DNA from: Albibacterium sp963696875
GTDB lineage: Bacteria; Bacteroidota; Bacteroidia; Sphingobacteriales; Sphingobacteriaceae
Reading direction: 5' to 3'
Assembly: GCA_963696875.1 (NCBI GenBank)
Contig: CAVOLQ010000003.1
Span: 452,346 to 516,345, forward strand
Length of the DNA stretch: 64,000 nucleotides
The translations under genes were made by a program, and so were the position numbers. The notes under the pieces were generated by a model. That model searched no databases. It worked only from the letters and a program-made list of their open reading frames with translations, and was not told the DNA's origin. Numbering within the stretch: position 1 is the stretch's first letter; every line of letters begins with the position of its first letter. Below are positions 50,997-61,006 of this stretch, piece after piece.

Positions 50997-53900
50997 ATGG
51001 AAGACATCGAGAAAGAATTCAAGCCCTCCAGTTGGGCAATTGATAATAGAACAGCAATTTATGTTATTACGGTTATTATAACCGTTTTGGGCTTGATCGT
51101 GTATTCTATACTTCCTAAAGAAAACTTTCCTGAAGTACAAATTCCCAAGATTTTTATACAAACCATATACCCAGGAACTTCTCCAGAAAACATGGAGACT
51201 CTCGTAACTAAGCAGATTGAAAAGCAGCTAAAATCGACTGAGGGATTAAAAAAGCTGACTTCTAATTCCTATCAAGATTATTCATTCATTACTGCAGAAT
51301 TTGACATAACTATTGATATCGCAATTGCAAAGCAACGCGTTCAAGATGCGGTGGACAAAGCCGCTACGGACCTCCCACAAAATGATGTTCGTTTTAAAGA
51401 ACCCCAGGTCATTGATATTAATTTATCAGACCTGCCCATTATGTATATTAATCTTTCGGGCGACCTAGAACTTAAAAAGATCAAAGAATATGCCGATGAT
51501 ATACAAGATCGTATTGAGAGTTTTCCGGAGATCTCGAAAGTTGACATCGTCGGAGCGCTAGATCGAGAAATTCAAATTAATGTAGATTTAAATCGTATGG
51601 CCGCTGCTCAACTAGGTTTCCAAGACATAATTATGGCGGTTGGGAATGAAAATATCACCTCTTCTGGAGGCACGGTCCCAATCAATGGAGTAAGAAGAAC
51701 GGTAAATGTAAAAATGGACTTCAAATCTGCGGAACAGGTAGCCCAATTGATTATTATGAATCCACAGGGTAAAGCCATTGCATTAAGAGATATCGCTGAA
51801 GTGAAAGATTCTTTTAAAACACAAGAAAGTTATGCTCGTTTGTATGGTAAAAACGTAATTACTTTAAATGTCGTCAAAAGAAGCGGTCAAAATTTGATTA
51901 ATGCTTCCGATAAAATAAGGGGATTATTAGAAGACATGCAGAAAACCGAATTACCGAAAGGATTGATTATTACCATTACTGGCGATCAATCTGATCAAAC
52001 CCGAACAACTCTCCATGATTTAATCAATACGATTATTATAGGTTTTATTTTGGTTTCTGTCGTGCTGATGTTTTTTATGGGAGCCACGAATGCGGTATTT
52101 GTTGCCCTTTCGGTGCCCTTATCTTGTTTTCTAGCGTTCATTTCAATGCCAATTTTAGGAGGGATGTTCGGTTTTAACTTTTCGATGAACATGATCGTTT
52201 TGTTCTCTTTTCTCCTTGCCTTGGGAATTGTGGTGGATGATGCCATTGTCGTTATCGAAAACACTCACCGCATTTTTAATAATGGTGAGGTACCCGTTGT
52301 TAAAGCGGCTAAAGTGGCTACTGCAGAGGTTTTTATGCCCGTCTTGTCAGGTACCTTAACTACCTTGGCACCTTTTGTACCCTTATTATTTTGGAACAGT
52401 ATCATTGGGGAGTTTATGTTTTTTCTACCAGCAACCTTGATTGTTACATTGCTTGCTTCCCTAATGATCGCCTATCTTATCAATCCGGTATTTGCTGTCA
52501 CCTTTATGAAGCCCCATACTGAACATGTAGGTGGCAAGCCTCGTTTCGACAGAGCGGTAAAGCGTACATTAATTGCACTCATTCTTTTTGCTGCAATTGC
52601 TTATTTAATCGACTTTGGTACAGGCAATCTTGTCGGGCTATTAGCCATTCTTTATCTCTTTCATCATTTCGTTCTTGCTGGCATCATCAAGCGGTTTCAG
52701 CAAAAAACCTGGCCCTCGTTCCAGAAGTGGTATACTAGGCGTCTTCAATGGTTTTTACATCGCCCTTGGTCAACTCTAGGAGGCACTTTTCTTTTATTGA
52801 TCCTAGCTATTGTATTCACAATAGTTAGGCAACCAAAGGTTGAATTCTTTCCTACTGCCGATCCTAATTTCATCTATACCTACATCAGTCTTCCAGTTGG
52901 AACCGATCAGGCTTATACTAATGAGGTTACAAAAGAAGTTGAGAAACGTGTGACGAAAGCTGTTGAAAAAAATGGGAAAGCAAATCCCACAGTAAGTTCA
53001 ATAATCTCAAATGTTACCATAGGCGTTACTGATCCTCAAGATGAAGATCAAGGTAATTATCCTAATAGAGGGAAAGTGACAGTCGCTTTCGTCGAATATG
53101 GAAAACGTAATGGAGACGATACCAAGCAGTATTTAGGGAAGATCAGAGAGGCTGTACAGGGCATCCCCGGAGCACAAATTACCGTCAATCAGGAGCAGGG
53201 CGGACCGCCTACCTCTAAGCCCATTAGTATTGAAATTACTGCAGATAACTTAGACACCTTAGTGAAAACCTCAGAGCGCTTAGAAAGCTACTTGGTCAAA
53301 CAAAACATTCCTGGGGTAGAAGAATTAAGGTCAGATTTTCAGAATAATAAGCCTGAAATAATATTTGACATCAATCGTGAATCAGCCAACCGTCAGGGAA
53401 TATCTACAGCTACTATTGCGCAAAATTTAGGAGCAGCAATCTATGGAGCAGAAGCGTCCAAATTCCATGATCAGAAAGAAGATTATGAAATTAATGTTCG
53501 GGCACTGAAAGAACAGCGAAATAACATTGATGCCTTACGAAATATGAAGATCACCTATCGAGACATGGGCATGAATGGTATTATTCGACAAATACCTATT
53601 GCTGCAATTGCCGATGTTAAATTTGTTAATACTTATGGGGGCATCAAGCGCAAACAGCAGAAGAGGATTATTATTCTTTCTTCCAATGTGCTAAGTGGGT
53701 ACAATGCCAATGATGTTGTGGCGAATATTCAAAATGAAATAAATCAATTCAAAGCTCCCGATGGCATTTCAATAACCATGGCAGGTGAACAAGAGGAGCA
53801 ACAAGAAGCGGCTAATTTCTTAGGCGGCGCCTTATTAGCCGCAATCGGTATTATGATGATTATCCTAATCCTACTTTTTAATTCCATAGGAAAAACCTTC

Positions 53901-54407
53901 ATTATTCTCAGCTTAATCATCTTCAGTATTATTGGTGTACTTCTTGGGTTGAGTATCTTTAACATGAGTTTTGTTATCGTTATGACCATGCTTGGTATAG
54001 TCGCTTTAGCAGGGGTAGTCGTTAGAAACGGGATTTTACTGGTGGAGTTTTCCGATTTGATGATGGAGCAGGGAATGCCTGCTTTTGATGCGGCCCTAGA
54101 AGCTGGGCGGATTCGTATGACACCGGTAATTCTAACAGCAATTGCTGCGATACTTGGTTTAATACCCCTAGCAGTAGGTTTTAATATAAATTTCTCCACC
54201 TTGTTTGCAAAATTTAATCCGCATATCTATTTCGGAGGAGATAATGTTGCCTTCTGGGGACCATTGTCATGGACGATGATTTTTGGTTTAGCATTCGGTA
54301 CTTTTCTTACCCTAATTTTAGTGCCATGCATGTATTTAATCAGAATAAATGTGAAAAAGGCGATAAAAGAAAAATGGATGAAAGCATCTCAATCCAAAGC
54401 ATTCTGA
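50997..54407 (+). CDS. RND-family efflux transporter (HAE1/AcrB-like)
   Basis: From ATG 50997 (MEDIEKEFKPSSWAIDNRT) the protein has 1136 residues; an earlier TTG would add 21 residues not seen in the family. It has 12 transmembrane helices and two periplasmic porter loops, with PKENFPEVQIPKIFIQTIYPGTSPENME at the first loop. The proton-relay helix reads ALGIVVDDAIVVIENTHR, and motif GIVALAGVVVRNGILLVEF lies in helix 10. It is somewhat longer than AcrB (about 1050), with extra residues after the sixth helix (about 520-620). It exports drugs or other small compounds with the adaptor and TolC protein; the substrate is open. Confidence 0.92.
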   Translation: MEDIEKEFKPSSWAIDNRTAIYVITVIITVLGLIVYSILPKENFPEVQIPKIFIQTIYPGTSPENMETLVTKQIEKQLKSTEGLKKLTSNSYQDYSFITAEFDITIDIAIAKQRVQDAVDKAATDLPQNDVRFKEPQVIDINLSDLPIMYINLSGDLELKKIKEYADDIQDRIESFPEISKVDIVGALDREIQINVDLNRMAAAQLGFQDIIMAVGNENITSSGGTVPINGVRRTVNVKMDFKSAEQVAQLIIMNPQGKAIALRDIAEVKDSFKTQESYARLYGKNVITLNVVKRSGQNLINASDKIRGLLEDMQKTELPKGLIITITGDQSDQTRTTLHDLINTIIIGFILVSVVLMFFMGATNAVFVALSVPLSCFLAFISMPILGGMFGFNFSMNMIVLFSFLLALGIVVDDAIVVIENTHRIFNNGEVPVVKAAKVATAEVFMPVLSGTLTTLAPFVPLLFWNSIIGEFMFFLPATLIVTLLASLMIAYLINPVFAVTFMKPHTEHVGGKPRFDRAVKRTLIALILFAAIAYLIDFGTGNLVGLLAILYLFHHFVLAGIIKRFQQKTWPSFQKWYTRRLQWFLHRPWSTLGGTFLLLILAIVFTIVRQPKVEFFPTADPNFIYTYISLPVGTDQAYTNEVTKEVEKRVTKAVEKNGKANPTVSSIISNVTIGVTDPQDEDQGNYPNRGKVTVAFVEYGKRNGDDTKQYLGKIREAVQGIPGAQITVNQEQGGPPTSKPISIEITADNLDTLVKTSERLESYLVKQNIPGVEELRSDFQNNKPEIIFDINRESANRQGISTATIAQNLGAAIYGAEASKFHDQKEDYEINVRALKEQRNNIDALRNMKITYRDMGMNGIIRQIPIAAIADVKFVNTYGGIKRKQQKRIIILSSNVLSGYNANDVVANIQNEINQFKAPDGISITMAGEQEEQQEAANFLGGALLAAIGIMMIILILLFNSIGKTFIILSLIIFSIIGVLLGLSIFNMSFVIVMTMLGIVALAGVVVRNGILLVEFSDLMMEQGMPAFDAALEAGRIRMTPVILTAIAAILGLIPLAVGFNINFSTLFAKFNPHIYFGGDNVAFWGPLSWTMIFGLAFGTFLTLILVPCMYLIRINVKKAIKEKWMKASQSKAF

Positions 54408-54571
54408 TTTTATTTTATTTTCACTGTTTATCATTTGATTATATGGTTAATAATTTTCTGTCAATAACCCTATATTTTTCTTTCTTTATCATAGTTAATT
54501 TTACGTTTGCATAAAAATATTTAGTTTTTGCTTGTTTATTATTGTTATTATTATTTAAATTAGTACCATAA

Positions 54572-54965
54572 ATGTTGATGATGGCTAATTTAATATCTAT
54601 ACTTAATGATAATTTGCCAATTTTTCTTTTACGACTATTAAATCGTACAGGATTACATCTAACATTTATACCCCCTCAAAACAAAATTAGTTGGGGAGAT
54701 TTTAATTCTATTTTCCCCTTTAGCAAAGATTTTGGTTATGACCACAGTGTGCTAATCGATCGCTATTACATTGAAAATTTTCTCTTAACTGAATCTGGAC
54801 ACATTAAAGGCGATGTTCTAGAAATTGCAGACAATGCTTACAGCTTAAAATTTGACGGAAAGAATATTACTAAAAGTGATGTATTGCATTTGAATGCAGA
54901 TACTCCCAGTGTAACCTATGTTGGTGATTTAAGTAAGGGACCATTTGCCGTCTGATCATTTTGTG
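54572..54965 (+). pseudogene. Truncated methyltransferase remnant
   Basis: The open frame gives 127 residues ending VTYVGDLSKGPFAV. The features DYGHS-like start, LIDRYYIENFL, HIKGDVLEIADNAYSLKF and KSDVLHLNAD match the N-terminal half of polysaccharide-locus SAM methyltransferases. Removing one G from GGG at about 54942 extends the match to DHLPSDHF, where relatives continue with about 100 further residues (catalytic part). Here the match ends at about 54965 and a GC-rich hairpin follows. So besides a one-base frameshift a real deletion of the C-terminal part is needed. It directly precedes the two GT2 genes on the same strand. Confidence 0.65.
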
Positions 54966-54974
54966 GTAAGGTGA

Positions 54975-55000
54975 TTGGCCGACGGGCGCCGTCCGACCAA
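54975..55000. repeat. GC-rich hairpin at the truncation point
   Basis: TTGG...CCAA encloses CGACGG-GCG-CCGTC-(C)-G, a strong stem with small internal defects and far more GC-rich than its surroundings. It lies right after the last homologous base of the methyltransferase remnant and 40 bases before the GT2 gene. It may be a deletion scar or a terminator without a clear U tract. Confidence 0.5.
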
Positions 55001-55040
55001 ATTTTAAAGTGAAATTACAATAAGAAGAAATATTTAATGT

Positions 55041-57086
55041 ATGAAGAGCTTTAAACCTTTTGTTATCAATCATTTGCAGATTCATCAACTTGATGCGTTT
55101 GCGCCATCTGGAGAAAATCAGTATTTGGTTTTTTGGTGGAAAAATGTACCCTTAGGCAATTTGTGGGTATATGGAGATTCGATCATTGATCCAATCCTTT
55201 TTAAACTAAAAGTTGCAGAATCTATTCAACCGTCTATAGATTATTATGTTTCCACTTCTAAAAGTGCAAAGGGAGGTCATTGGAAAAGTCATTTTCTAGC
55301 GGGTGAGGAAAAAATTTTTGAGGATGAATTGATGGAAATCATTCCCTTGTCTTTAAGTGCTTATATCAACGGTGATTTGTCTGTTGTGATTTGTACTCGA
55401 AACAAGCCACAAGCCACATTAGAATGCGTTAAGGCGTTAATGGCGTCGACTGATTTGGATTTTGAATTAATTGTTGTGGATAATGCGCCTGATGATGACA
55501 GCACCGAGCAGGCCCTCAAGCAGTTTGATCAAGTTAGGTATATTAAAGAACCCTGTAAAGGCCTCGACATTGCTCGTAATACTGGCGCTCGGTTCGCATC
55601 CCATTCAATTATTGCTTATACGGATGATGATGTAATTGTCGATAAAAATTGGACAAAAAACCTTAAAAATGCATTTCAAGATCCGTTTACTATGGCAGTA
55701 ACTGGTTTAGTTATCCCGGCAAGTTTACAAACGAAAGCACAATACATTTTCGAACACGACTGGGGTTTAAATAAGGGATACGTCCCACGTGTTTTCGACA
55801 AGGAATATTTTACAAAGCACCTCAATATAGGTGTCCCTGTATGGGATATCGGTGCTGGTGCTAATATGGCATTTAGAAGGCAAATTTTTAGTTTAGTGGG
55901 CTGGTTTGATCAGCGCCTGGATGTTGGAGCTTCAGGATGTAGTGGAGATTTTGAGTTTTGGTACCGGATATTGGCAAAAGGGTGGAATTGTAGTTATTTT
56001 CCGCAATTATTCGTTTATCATCAGCATCATGAATCTGAAAAAGCTTTAAAAAGCCAAATTTTCTATTATATGCGTGGCCAGGTTAGTTCATTATTAGTAC
56101 AATATGATAAATATCGACATAAAAGAAATTTTCTTAGAGCGTATAAAATTTTACCTAAGTATTATCTAAAAAAAATATGCAAAAATATACTTCAATTGAA
56201 TTTCCACTCTTTCAAGGATAATTTAAATCAAATGCAAGGCTGTATTTCTGGATGGAGACATTATAAAGGTCATCGCCATGAAAGTGACGGCAGTTTGTTG
56301 TATCTTAAAAAACTCGATAAAAAACCTATCATAAATGAACAAACCAAAGTTTCAGTAATTATTCCTTGCTATAATCATGGTCGTTATTTAAAGCAAGCGA
56401 TTGAAAGCGTTTATAACCAAACTTTTAAAAATGTAGAAATTATTGTGGTCAATGACGGTTCAACTGATAATACCAAGGCTGTATGCAAGAATTTTCCACA
56501 TGTTAGATGCATTAATACTAACCGATTGGGATTATCTGGCGCAAGGAATATGGGTATAAAATACAGTACTGGCGATTTTTTGATATTCTTAGATGCCGAT
56601 GATTTTCTTTATCCGAATGCATTAGAGATAAATTTAAATTGTTTTTCGAAAAATGAAAAATCTGTTTTTGTTTCTGGAGCTCACGATAAAATCGATAATA
56701 ATGGAAACTTGCTCCCAGTGGCAAAGGCAATAGAAAAAGTGGGCTATAACTACGAAAGTTTATTACAAGGTAATTATATAGCAATGGAGGGAGCAGTAAT
56801 GTACCGCAAAGAACTCTTTTACTCTTTCTTTTTCGACCCGCAATTAAACGCTTGTGAAGATTACGATATTAACTTAAGGATAAAACGATATTTTCCATCC
56901 CTAACGCATACTGAAAAAATTGCGGCTTATCGAATTCATGATCATATGTCGGCCGACAAGAATTTAATGCTTAATAATGCAATGACGGTTCAAAGACGTC
57001 AAGAAAATGTTTTAAGAAATCCTGATGAGTTCGAAGCTTATAATAAAGGCCTCCTCAACTGGCAATACTATTATTCTAATAATTAA
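55041..57086 (+). CDS. Two-domain GT2 glycosyltransferase
   Basis: A 681-residue protein with two GT2 (GT-A) domains. The first (about 112-330) has LSVVICTRNKPQATLE, LIVVDNAPDDDSTE and the DxD-like YTDDDVIVD. It also has GAGANMAFRR and GDFEFWYRIL. The second (about 435-640) has VSVIIPCYNHGRYL, IIVVNDGSTDNTK, FLDADDFLYPNAL and CEDYDINLRIKRYF. A preceding N-terminal part (1-105) has no known match to me. Each domain has its own donor-site motif, so the protein may add two sugars in turn. No signal peptide or transmembrane segment is apparent. Confidence 0.88.
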   Translation: MKSFKPFVINHLQIHQLDAFAPSGENQYLVFWWKNVPLGNLWVYGDSIIDPILFKLKVAESIQPSIDYYVSTSKSAKGGHWKSHFLAGEEKIFEDELMEIIPLSLSAYINGDLSVVICTRNKPQATLECVKALMASTDLDFELIVVDNAPDDDSTEQALKQFDQVRYIKEPCKGLDIARNTGARFASHSIIAYTDDDVIVDKNWTKNLKNAFQDPFTMAVTGLVIPASLQTKAQYIFEHDWGLNKGYVPRVFDKEYFTKHLNIGVPVWDIGAGANMAFRRQIFSLVGWFDQRLDVGASGCSGDFEFWYRILAKGWNCSYFPQLFVYHQHHESEKALKSQIFYYMRGQVSSLLVQYDKYRHKRNFLRAYKILPKYYLKKICKNILQLNFHSFKDNLNQMQGCISGWRHYKGHRHESDGSLLYLKKLDKKPIINEQTKVSVIIPCYNHGRYLKQAIESVYNQTFKNVEIIVVNDGSTDNTKAVCKNFPHVRCINTNRLGLSGARNMGIKYSTGDFLIFLDADDFLYPNALEINLNCFSKNEKSVFVSGAHDKIDNNGNLLPVAKAIEKVGYNYESLLQGNYIAMEGAVMYRKELFYSFFFDPQLNACEDYDINLRIKRYFPSLTHTEKIAAYRIHDHMSADKNLMLNNAMTVQRRQENVLRNPDEFEAYNKGLLNWQYYYSNN

Positions 57087-57109
57087 AAAAATCACTTTAA
57101 TCAGTCCTT

Positions 57110-58102
57110 ATGCTCGAACGTACACCCCAATTACCCCCTAGAATTGAACCACTGCCGGTAACTATAAAAAGGCCTTTATGGTCAGTTATGATTCCAAGTT
57201 ATAACTGTATCCATTATTTGCGAGACACAATTGAAAGTGTATTAAAGCAAGCCCCATCTGCTGAAGAGATGCAAATAGAAGTTGTCGATGATTACAGTAC
57301 CGATGCTGACGTTGAAGCTCTTGTTAATGAACTATCCAATGGGAGAGTAAGTTTTTATAGGCAGTCCAAAAATGTAGGCAGCTTACGTAATTTCGAAACT
57401 TGCATCAATAGGGCAAGGGGGGAGCGCATTCATATTTTGCATGGTGATGATGTCGTTAAACCTGGATTTTATGATGAAATACATGGCTTGTTTGAGGAAT
57501 ATTCAGACATTGGAGCAGCCTTCACACGTTCCAGAGATTTTGATGAAAACAACAACGTTTTATGGGAAAGTCCTGAAATTTTAAAGGAACCCGGAATAAT
57601 TGATAACTGGTTATTTCAAATTGCTGAGGAGCAAAAATTGCAAACACCTAGTATAGTAGTAAAGCGAAGCGTATATGAGAATTTAGGAGCTTTTTTTGGA
57701 GTTCATTATGGTGAAGATTGGGAAATGTGGACACGGATAGCAGCTCATTACAAAGTTGCTTATTCACCCAAGCCTTTGGCATACTATAGAGTACATAACA
57801 CCAATATAACTAGCAACTCCTTTGTTACTGGTCGCAATATCAAGGATATGGTTCATGTAATTAATACGATTCAGAATTATCTTCCCCCGGAACACAGGAG
57901 TGCCTTAAAAAGAAAGGCAAAGCGGAAATATGCATATTACATTACGGTAAAAGCTCATCAACTTCACTATATAAACGATTCAAGAAGCGCATTATTGCAG
58001 GTATGGAAAGCATTTCAACTTCATGGCGATCAACGCACATTCTATCATCTATTAAATTTATCATTTAAGGTACTATCCGGATGGAAAGTTAACAATCGAT
58101 AA
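57110..58102 (+). CDS. GT2-family glycosyltransferase
   Basis: A 330-residue GT-A enzyme: WSVMIPSYNCIHYLRDTIESVL, EVVDDYSTDADVEALV, RQSKNVGSLRNFETCINRARGE, and the metal-binding ILHGDDVVKPGFYDEI. The later YGEDWEMWTRIA motif corresponds to the catalytic ED region. It follows the two-domain GT2 gene after 23 bases, so they are likely one operon. The enzyme would act on a cytoplasmic polysaccharide or glycoprotein precursor; the donor sugar is unknown. No frame breaks. Confidence 0.88.
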   Translation: MLERTPQLPPRIEPLPVTIKRPLWSVMIPSYNCIHYLRDTIESVLKQAPSAEEMQIEVVDDYSTDADVEALVNELSNGRVSFYRQSKNVGSLRNFETCINRARGERIHILHGDDVVKPGFYDEIHGLFEEYSDIGAAFTRSRDFDENNNVLWESPEILKEPGIIDNWLFQIAEEQKLQTPSIVVKRSVYENLGAFFGVHYGEDWEMWTRIAAHYKVAYSPKPLAYYRVHNTNITSNSFVTGRNIKDMVHVINTIQNYLPPEHRSALKRKAKRKYAYYITVKAHQLHYINDSRSALLQVWKAFQLHGDQRTFYHLLNLSFKVLSGWKVNNR

Positions 58103-58229
58103 TCAAATCGTTATTTTTTCTTGTTTAACAGACGCAATTGCTTGTGAGGGATAGAGAGCCGCAATGAAAAAGAATACGCTATTAGATATTAAGAAAACTG
58201 CTTTTGTTTGTAAAGAGTGGAAATTAAAG

Positions 58230-58301
58230 TGCTCCCGACGAGATTCGAACTCATATCGATGGTACCGGAAACCATAATTCTATCCATTGAACTACGGGAG
58301 C
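58230..58301 (-). tRNA. tRNA-Arg (CCG)
   Basis: A 72-base cloverleaf on the minus strand: acceptor GCTCCCG pairs with CGGGAGC, anticodon stem ATGGT/ACCAT with loop TTCCGGT (anticodon CCG), and T arm GAGTTCGAATCTC. Discriminator A; CCA not encoded. Confidence 0.95.
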
Positions 58302-58307
58302 GTGGGG

Positions 58308-58315
58308 CAAACTTA
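58308..58315 (-). promoter_or_regulatory. -7 box (TAAGTTTG) for tRNA-Arg
   Basis: The minus strand reads TAAGTTTG, matching TAnnTTTG, and ends 7 bases before the tRNA 5' end, so the transcript would begin at the tRNA itself or within a base or two. No clear -33 element. Confidence 0.45.
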
Positions 58316-58529
58316 GATAAATTTGTTTAATAAATTGGTTTTTTAGAAAAAAATTATTGCTCTCTAGTGTACCATAGGATAGTTATATATCTAAAGGCTA
58401 CATATTATATTGTGCCATTTATTATCCTGCCCTAATTAATATTAAAAGCCATAACACTCATAATAGCATTCTTGATCAAACGAAATCTAATGATTTGAGT
58501 AACTTCGCCCTTTCTTTAATGTATACAAG

Positions 58530-59724
58530 ATGATATATGATGCGGTAATTATCGGAGGTGGAGCTTGTGGTTTGATGTGTGGGGTTGAAGCCGGTAGGCT
58601 GGGCAAGAAAGTCCTTATTGTAGAAAGAAATGATAAACCTGGTGCCAAGATTCTAATTTCCGGAGGCGGCCGATGCAACTTTACGAACCTATACTCTAGT
58701 TCTGCAAATTTTGTTTCTCAAGATGTTCATTTCAGCGAGTCTGCCTTTTCACAATGGTCAGTAGGGGATACGATTGACTTTTTTCAGAAAAATGGAATCG
58801 TCGGACAAGAGAAAACTTTAGGGCAACTTTTTCCGGAAAGCAATAAAGCGAAGGATATGGTTGCTGTATTCACAAAACTATTGAACAAATACAAAGTAGA
58901 TCTCCAATTAAATTCATTAGTTAAAGACTATAAAAAAAATTGAATCTGGCCATTTTGAAATCAGTTATGAATTAGATGGGCGTCCAACGAAATTAACATC
59001 AAGGTCGGTCGTTATGGCAAGTGGTGGACTTCCAGTACAAAAACTCGGCGCCAGTGATTTTGCACTTAGAATAGCAAGGCAATTCAATATTGAGGTTACG
59101 GAAACGACACCAGGCTTGGTTCCCTTAACCATTACAGGAAAAGAAGCAGATTGGTTTACCGCCCTTTCGGGGAACTCGGTATTTTCTCGAGTTTCAACAA
59201 AAACGATCAGTTTCCAGGAGAACATTCTTTTTACTCATTGGGGCCTAAGCGGTCCTGCCATTCTTCAGATTTCAAATTATGTTAAACCAGGGGAAGAAAT
59301 AATAATCAACCTTCTGCCCACCCAATCTATTGCGGACCTTATTTCAAAAGAGCGCGCAGAAGGAGGGAAGCGTTTACTGATTCAAGTCCTCCATGATCAT
59401 TTTACTAAGCGGTTTTCAGAGGCCTTAGGTAAGTTTTTGCCGATCGATACTAAAATAGCCTCCTTAAGTAAGAAAGATGCCCTATTAGTGAAGGATACCA
59501 TTCATCGATTTAAAGTGAAAATAGCAGGAAACAAAGGCTATGATAAGGCCGAAGTGATGTTAGGTGGGGTCTCCACAAAGGAACTTGATCCTAAATCACT
59601 AGAATCCTTTAAAGTACCTAAACTCTATTTTGGTGGTGAATGTGTTGATGTTACCGGATGGCTTGGAGGCTATAACTTTCAATGGGCTTGGGCGAGCGGG
59701 GTAGTGATTGCAAGGAGTTTATGA
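58530..59724 (+). pseudogene. HI0933/BaiN-type FAD-dependent oxidoreductase, one frameshift in an A8 run
   Basis: The first frame (58530-58943) has the FAD dinucleotide-binding motif DAVIIGGGACGLMCGVEAG and PGAKILISGGGRCNFTN. The second runs on to 59724 with VMASGGLPVQKLGASDF, PGLVPLTI, HWGLSGPAILQIS, and the C-terminal LYFGGECVDVTGWLGGYNFQWAWASG. Removing one A from the eight-A run at 58932-58939 joins KDYKKIESGHFE. The complete protein would have about 398 residues, the normal length. These flavoproteins reduce small organic substrates; the substrate is not known. The single homopolymer indel points to a sequence error. Confidence 0.88.
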
Positions 59725-59728
59725 TTGG

Positions 59729-61006
59729 CTATAAAACAAGAATATCAAATTGGAAACACCAATTATGTAAAGGATATACTTCTTCAAGTATAGTTGTGAT
59801 AATACTATCACCTTGTGAATCACGTAGGTTTCCTCTCGGTCCTTCTTTGTATCCGTTTTTACCTTGTATACCGTTAACGGCATACCTTACCTTACTCCCT
59901 GCAGGAGATTTTTCACAATATAATTTTATTAAATCTTTCTCTAAGATTACTTTTTTAAGGATATTCCTGTTTTGTGAATCAATAACGCTAAAACCATAGT
60001 TATGAGCTTTAAATATTGATAGAGTATCAAAAGTCAGGGGAGGATGAGGAACGTTAAATTTAACCAGAATCGTATCACCCGAAATGTTAAGATTTTGCGG
60101 GGTCAAACCTTTACTTTTTTGGTTTGATTCGAGTAGTCTAATAATCGATAGGCTAGCTAAATGCCCCAAACGTTTCTGCGAAATACCATCTATGTGTACA
60201 CGTTCGTCTACAAAAGAGTAGGGGTAAATAGGTCCGCTTCCCATAAATAAAGAATCATCTCGGACTAGTTCCATTTGTCCTTGAGGAATAGAGGTCTCCC
60301 TTGAGTAGAAAGCATTGGGAATAAAGGTTTTTGAAAGAGATATGCTATTTGTTTGGTAGGTAATGCAAATCACATCAATTGTCTGATTGGTAATGGCTTT
60401 CACATCATTGTTGAAGTCAATTTGAAATTGCTTTAAATCCTCTTTGTAATTCGTCGACTTTCCCCAAGTAATATCGTCTTCACCCTGCATCCAACAAAAG
60501 GCTGGCACGATAAATTCCCAATTATTTCGTTTAGCCTTTTTGTAAGCATTCTCTATTTCTTTTAAAAATTTATTATAGGCAAAACTTCCTTTTCCTAAAT
60601 GGATAATACTGGTCGCTCCCTGACCACCAGGAAAAACGGAAATTATTATGCTATCGCCATAGCCTTTTTGATCAAAATAATCTATAATATCTTCAGACAT
60701 ACCATATACCGAAAGCTCGAACGCACGACTTCTATCGCGTAATAGTGCCTTCATCCACTGTTTCCATCTAGTATTTGAAAGGTATCCGAATTCTTCATTT
60801 AAATTTTCTGTCACCACACGATGACGTGTTCTTTTACTGAGTGTATCAAAATTAGTAATTCTAATCGCTTCCTCGCCCATGGCAAGGCTTTGACCATAAA
60901 CTGGTATCGCTAAAACAATTCTGGTTTCTGGGTTTTTATTTGTACACGCCCAAAAACAAAATAATAGTAAAATAAAAATAAAAATATGAGAATGCTTCAA
61001 TCTCAT
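59729..61006 (-). CDS. Sialate O-acetylesterase-like (SASA) lipoprotein
   Basis: A 425-residue lipoprotein (FCFWAC lipobox, Cys21). The SGNH/SASA motifs are IPVYGQSLAMGEEA (catalytic Ser block, here GQS-L), FPGGQGATSI, FCWMQGEDDI (block with Gly-Glu) and DERVHIDGISQKRLGHLA (Asp and His). This family removes O-acetyl groups from sialic acids or other sugars and from plant polysaccharides; the native ester is unknown. The C-terminal about 100 residues look like a beta-sandwich. It is followed, 4 bases away on the opposite strand, by the flavoprotein stop. A palindrome sits just upstream of its start. Confidence 0.82.
   Translation of the reverse strand: MRLKHSHIFIFILLLFCFWACTNKNPETRIVLAIPVYGQSLAMGEEAIRITNFDTLSKRTRHRVVTENLNEEFGYLSNTRWKQWMKALLRDRSRAFELSVYGMSEDIIDYFDQKGYGDSIIISVFPGGQGATSIIHLGKGSFAYNKFLKEIENAYKKAKRNNWEFIVPAFCWMQGEDDITWGKSTNYKEDLKQFQIDFNNDVKAITNQTIDVICITYQTNSISLSKTFIPNAFYSRETSIPQGQMELVRDDSLFMGSGPIYPYSFVDERVHIDGISQKRLGHLASLSIIRLLESNQKSKGLTPQNLNISGDTILVKFNVPHPPLTFDTLSIFKAHNYGFSVIDSQNRNILKKVILEKDLIKLYCEKSPAGSKVRYAVNGIQGKNGYKEGPRGNLRDSQGDSIITTILEEVYPLHNWCFQFDILVL

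Noticed and set aside
54269..54514. 81-residue plus-strand open frame overlapping the end of the RND gene
   Set aside because: It lies mostly inside the RND coding region in another frame and has a low-complexity hydrophobic tail without family features.
58930..58942. Programmed frameshift in the flavoprotein at the A8 run
   Set aside because: Relatives are single-frame, no stimulatory structure is visible, and many other genes here show the same kind of one-base break.
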